NCBI GenBank assembly: GCA_007122045.1
Contig: SKJM01000158.1
Coordinates: 1-7,465 of the forward strand
Source: Planctomycetales bacterium
Lineage (GTDB): Bacteria > Planctomycetota > Planctomycetia > Pirellulales > Thermoguttaceae
Direction: 5' to 3'
Length of the DNA stretch: 7,465 nt
Below the pieces are notes generated by a model that searched no databases, had not been told where the DNA came from, and saw only the letters and a program-made list of their open reading frames with translations. The position numbers and the translations under genes were made by a program. This document shows, one piece after another, positions 5,489 through 7,465 of this stretch. Within the stretch, counting starts at the first letter, position 1. Every line of letters begins with the position of its first letter.

Positions 5489-6886
5489 ATGCGCCAGTTC
5501 CGCAACGAAAGTCTCAGCCACGACCCGCTTCATGGGTATATTCCGTTCACCTCGCCCGAGGGGCTTCCCGAAGGCGAGGTGTCGGAACGCCATATCATCG
5601 ACCATCCGTGGTTGCAGCGGCTCCGGCAGATTCACCAACTTCAGACCGCCTGGTGGGTCTTCCCCACGGCCGAACACACCCGGTTCCAGCACGTGCTCGG
5701 GGCCATGCACCTGGCCAGCCGCGCGGTGGGCGGGATGTTCGACAGCCTCCAGCACGTGTGCCCCGACGTGCCCTCGAAGGGCTATGTCGACTCGCTCATG
5801 CGTCTCAGTGCCCTGCTGCACGACGTGGGTCACGGCCCGTTCGGGCACTTCTTCGATACACACTTCCTTGCCCGGTTCGGGCTGAATCACGAGTCGCTCG
5901 GCGCCGAGATCATCCGCCGTGAGCTGGGCGATCCGGTGCGGCGCGTGCGCCGCAGCCCCAACGCCGCCCTGGAGGCCGGCGAAACCCTCGACCCGGAACA
6001 CGTCGCCTTCCTCATGACGCGGCCGCGCGACGGCGCCGCCGAGGCCCCCCGCTGGCTCCGCATGTTGCGCAGCCTCTTCAGCGGCCTGTACACCGTCGAC
6101 AACATGGACTTCGTGCTGCGCGACGCGTACATGTCGGGGTACAGCACGCGGGCCTTCGACCTCGACCGTCTGCTCCACTACACCCGCTTCACCGAAAAGG
6201 GCCTCACCGTTCACGAGCGGGGGCTCTCGGCGCTGGTGCAGTTCATTTCGGTCCGGGCCGACCTGTTCCGCGCCATCTACTTCCACCGCACGGTCCGGGC
6301 GATCGACCTCGAACTGCAAGAGCTGTTTGCCGACTCGCGCGAGCTGCTGTTCCCCGGCGATCCCCGGGAGCACCTCGACGAGTACCGGCGCCTGACCGAG
6401 TGGTCGCTGCTGGCCGAGGTGGGCCGGTGGGGGGAAAGCGACGAGCCCCGGCGCCGCGCGCTGGGCGAGCGGTGGCGGCGGTTCCTGCGCCGGCAGCTCC
6501 GCTGGCGGATGGCCTGCGAACGCACCATCTTCTTCGCCCCCGGCCAGTCGGAGCACGGTAGCGTGCTGAGCAACGAAACCACGTTCGAGGCGGCGGTGCG
6601 CGACCTGCTGTCCCCGGCGCTGCGCGACCTGCCCCTTCGGGTCGACACGGCGCGCCACGTGCACCGGCCCGGGGCCCACGTTCCCGCGGCCGGGCAGAAC
6701 TACCTGTACGAACCCGGCACCGAACGCATCCTCCGCCTCGACGAGCGCGAGATGTTCCGGCGCATCGCCGCCAGTTTCCGCATCTGCCGCGTCTACACCC
6801 ACGACGCGAGCCACGTGGCAGAGCTTTGTCTTGTCATGGACCAGCTTACCGGCGCCGCCGCCGACGACGACCTGACCAACATGTAA
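5489..6886 (+). CDS. HD-domain phosphohydrolase, SAMHD1/YwfO-type dNTPase-like
   Basis: Complete 465-residue cytoplasmic protein, close to the usual length of the COG1078 HD phosphohydrolases. The start is supported by the family's N-terminal pattern: HDPLHGYIPF (11-20), then WLQRLRQIHQL (41-51) and VFPTAEHTRFQH (57-68), parallel to 'DPIHGHI...FQRLRYIKQL...VFPGASHNRFEH' of SAMHD1. The metal site is intact: His68 (RFQH), His111-Asp112 (ALLHDVGHGPFGH) and Asp204 (YTVDNMDFVLRDAYMSG). His115 and His134 (GLNHES) match catalytic-site histidines. The family hydrolyses dNTPs to deoxynucleoside plus triphosphate, or related nucleotides; substrate and allosteric control cannot be read here. The C-terminal 200 residues are Arg-rich and helical, as in oligomerising relatives. 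The gene has a -10-like box just upstream and no ribosome site. The flavoprotein gene follows 106 nt later. Roles in nucleotide-pool control or phage restriction are possible; neither is shown. Confidence 0.9.
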   Translation: MRQFRNESLSHDPLHGYIPFTSPEGLPEGEVSERHIIDHPWLQRLRQIHQLQTAWWVFPTAEHTRFQHVLGAMHLASRAVGGMFDSLQHVCPDVPSKGYVDSLMRLSALLHDVGHGPFGHFFDTHFLARFGLNHESLGAEIIRRELGDPVRRVRRSPNAALEAGETLDPEHVAFLMTRPRDGAAEAPRWLRMLRSLFSGLYTVDNMDFVLRDAYMSGYSTRAFDLDRLLHYTRFTEKGLTVHERGLSALVQFISVRADLFRAIYFHRTVRAIDLELQELFADSRELLFPGDPREHLDEYRRLTEWSLLAEVGRWGESDEPRRRALGERWRRFLRRQLRWRMACERTIFFAPGQSEHGSVLSNETTFEAAVRDLLSPALRDLPLRVDTARHVHRPGAHVPAAGQNYLYEPGTERILRLDEREMFRRIAASFRICRVYTHDASHVAELCLVMDQLTGAAADDDLTNM

Positions 6887-6903
6887 GACTCCCTGACAAA
6901 ACC

Positions 6904-6949
6904 CCGGCGTGTGGTCGGTTCCCCTTCGGAAACCGCTCGATTTCGCCGG
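6904..6949 (+). promoter_or_regulatory. Two-level stem-loop between the HD and flavoprotein genes
   Basis: CCGGCG (6904-6909) pairs with CGCCGG (6944-6949) and encloses CGGTT (6916-6920)/AACCG (6931-6935), with part of TCC/GGA continuing the inner stem. It begins 18 nt after the HD gene stop and ends about 30 nt before the next ribosome site. No T-run follows, so intrinsic termination is unlikely. It may be a processing or attenuating element in a shared transcript. Confidence 0.35.
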
Positions 6950-6978
6950 TCAAGTTGGGCCAATTAAACCCTTGCAGC

Positions 6979-6983
6979 GAGGA
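6979..6983 (+). promoter_or_regulatory. Ribosome binding site for the flavoprotein gene
   Basis: GAGGA lies 9 nt before the ATG at 6993, and supports that start. Confidence 0.55.
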
Positions 6984-6992
6984 CTTCGACCC

Positions 6993-7465
6993 ATGCCCGT
7001 GCAGGTTCTTGGAATCAGCGGCAGCCCCGTTTTCGACAGCAACACCGACCGGGCCGTTCGGAAGATACTCCAGCACACGGGTCTGGAGAGCGAGTTCGTG
7101 AAGCTCAGCGAGTTGGACTTTGCGCCGTGCCGGGCGTGCCTGGGATGCATCAACGCCAACGAGTGCGTGGTCATCGACGATGCCCGCTCGCTGGCCGCGA
7201 GGTTCCGCGAGGTCCCGGCCTTTGTCCTGGGCGCGTACACACCCTACAGCAGCCTCGACGCCCGCACGAAGGCGTTCATGGAGCGGATGTTCTGCTTCCG
7301 GCACCGCACGGGCGGCAGCCGCGGCAAGTTGGGCGTGGCGGTGGTGACCACGGCCTGCCCGCCCGGCGCGAAGGACGTCCCGCCCGCCGCCGCGACGGCC
7401 CTCAGCCAGATCGGCTTCTGGATGGCCGAGGAAGGGATCGTCAACCTGGGCGCCATGGTGCTGGA
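6993..7465 (+). CDS. NADPH-dependent FMN reductase / iron-sulfur flavoprotein, N-terminal part
   Basis: 157 codons are present and the gene runs off the right edge. The flavodoxin-like FMN-binding loop is at residues 6-17 (LGISGSPVFDSN), followed by TDRAVRKIL. A four-cysteine cluster, C46-x2-C49-x2-C52-x5-C58, has the spacing (CX2CX2CX4-7C) that binds a 4Fe-4S cluster in iron-sulfur flavoproteins (Isf). Residues 78-98 (VLGAYTPYSSLDARTKAFME) match the second FMN-contacting region of the family, normally 'GSPVYWGSVSAQLKAFID'. It would be a cytoplasmic electron-transfer protein using FMN and, if the cluster forms, iron-sulfur. It follows the HD gene by 106 nt on the same strand, so co-transcription is possible but no biochemical link is evident. 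Whether it is a two-cofactor Isf or a plain reductase cannot be settled without the C-terminal part. Confidence 0.8.
   Translation, partial: MPVQVLGISGSPVFDSNTDRAVRKILQHTGLESEFVKLSELDFAPCRACLGCINANECVVIDDARSLAARFREVPAFVLGAYTPYSSLDARTKAFMERMFCFRHRTGGSRGKLGVAVVTTACPPGAKDVPPAAATALSQIGFWMAEEGIVNLGAMVL

Noticed and set aside
5180..6814. A 544-codon minus-strand open frame
   Set aside because: It is antisense to the HD phosphohydrolase, whose motifs are unambiguous, and its composition is low-complexity. Its C-terminal end only translates the repeat cluster at 5188-5272.

Overview
The window is GC-rich (except one AT-richer promoter stretch near 5080-5160) and looks like a chromosomal piece of a planctomycete or close relative. 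The clues are an SHD1-domain remnant, a large secreted DUF3352-like protein, a GntP-type permease with a long acidic insertion, and short hairpin-forming repeats of the kind I associate with planctomycete genomes. The taxon call is inference; there is no rRNA or other marker here.

Layout. (1) 1-330: the first 49 codons of a secreted protein on the minus strand, with a Shine-Dalgarno site, a hairpin-bearing leader and a possible -10 element. (2) About 330-1800: a gene graveyard. It holds, in order, a C-terminal remnant of an unknown protein (minus), two diverged direct copies of a ~66-bp core flanking an intact small antitoxin-like gene (799-1023), the 3' end of an SHD1-domain gene (minus), a piece of a sigma-54 activator AAA+ domain (plus) cut at both ends and frameshifted, and four 30-bp tandem repeats. 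The toxin expected after the antitoxin is absent. (3) 1808-5075 on the minus strand: a two-gene operon of a 729-aa secreted DUF3352-like protein and, 7 nt further on, a GntP-family permease that appears to have lost about 110-160 residues from its N-terminal half without losing frame. (4) 5076-5488: a divergent intergenic region with small palindromes on the minus-gene side, a block of related 30-bp repeats (two direct, one inverted, giving a perfect 19-bp inverted repeat), and a -10-like box only 11 nt before the next start. (5) 5489-6886 plus: a complete HD-domain phosphohydrolase of the SAMHD1/YwfO dNTPase type with all metal ligands. (6) 6993-7465 plus: the N-terminal 157 codons of a flavodoxin-fold NADPH-dependent FMN reductase/iron-sulfur flavoprotein with a compact four-cysteine motif.

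Working together: the DUF3352-like gene and permease are probably co-transcribed. The HD enzyme and flavoprotein may be co-transcribed but have no evident functional link. I do not see a complete new defence or mobile system. The most unusual things are the density of gene fragments joined end to end at 331-1800, the internally deleted permease at its edge, and the hairpin repeats.
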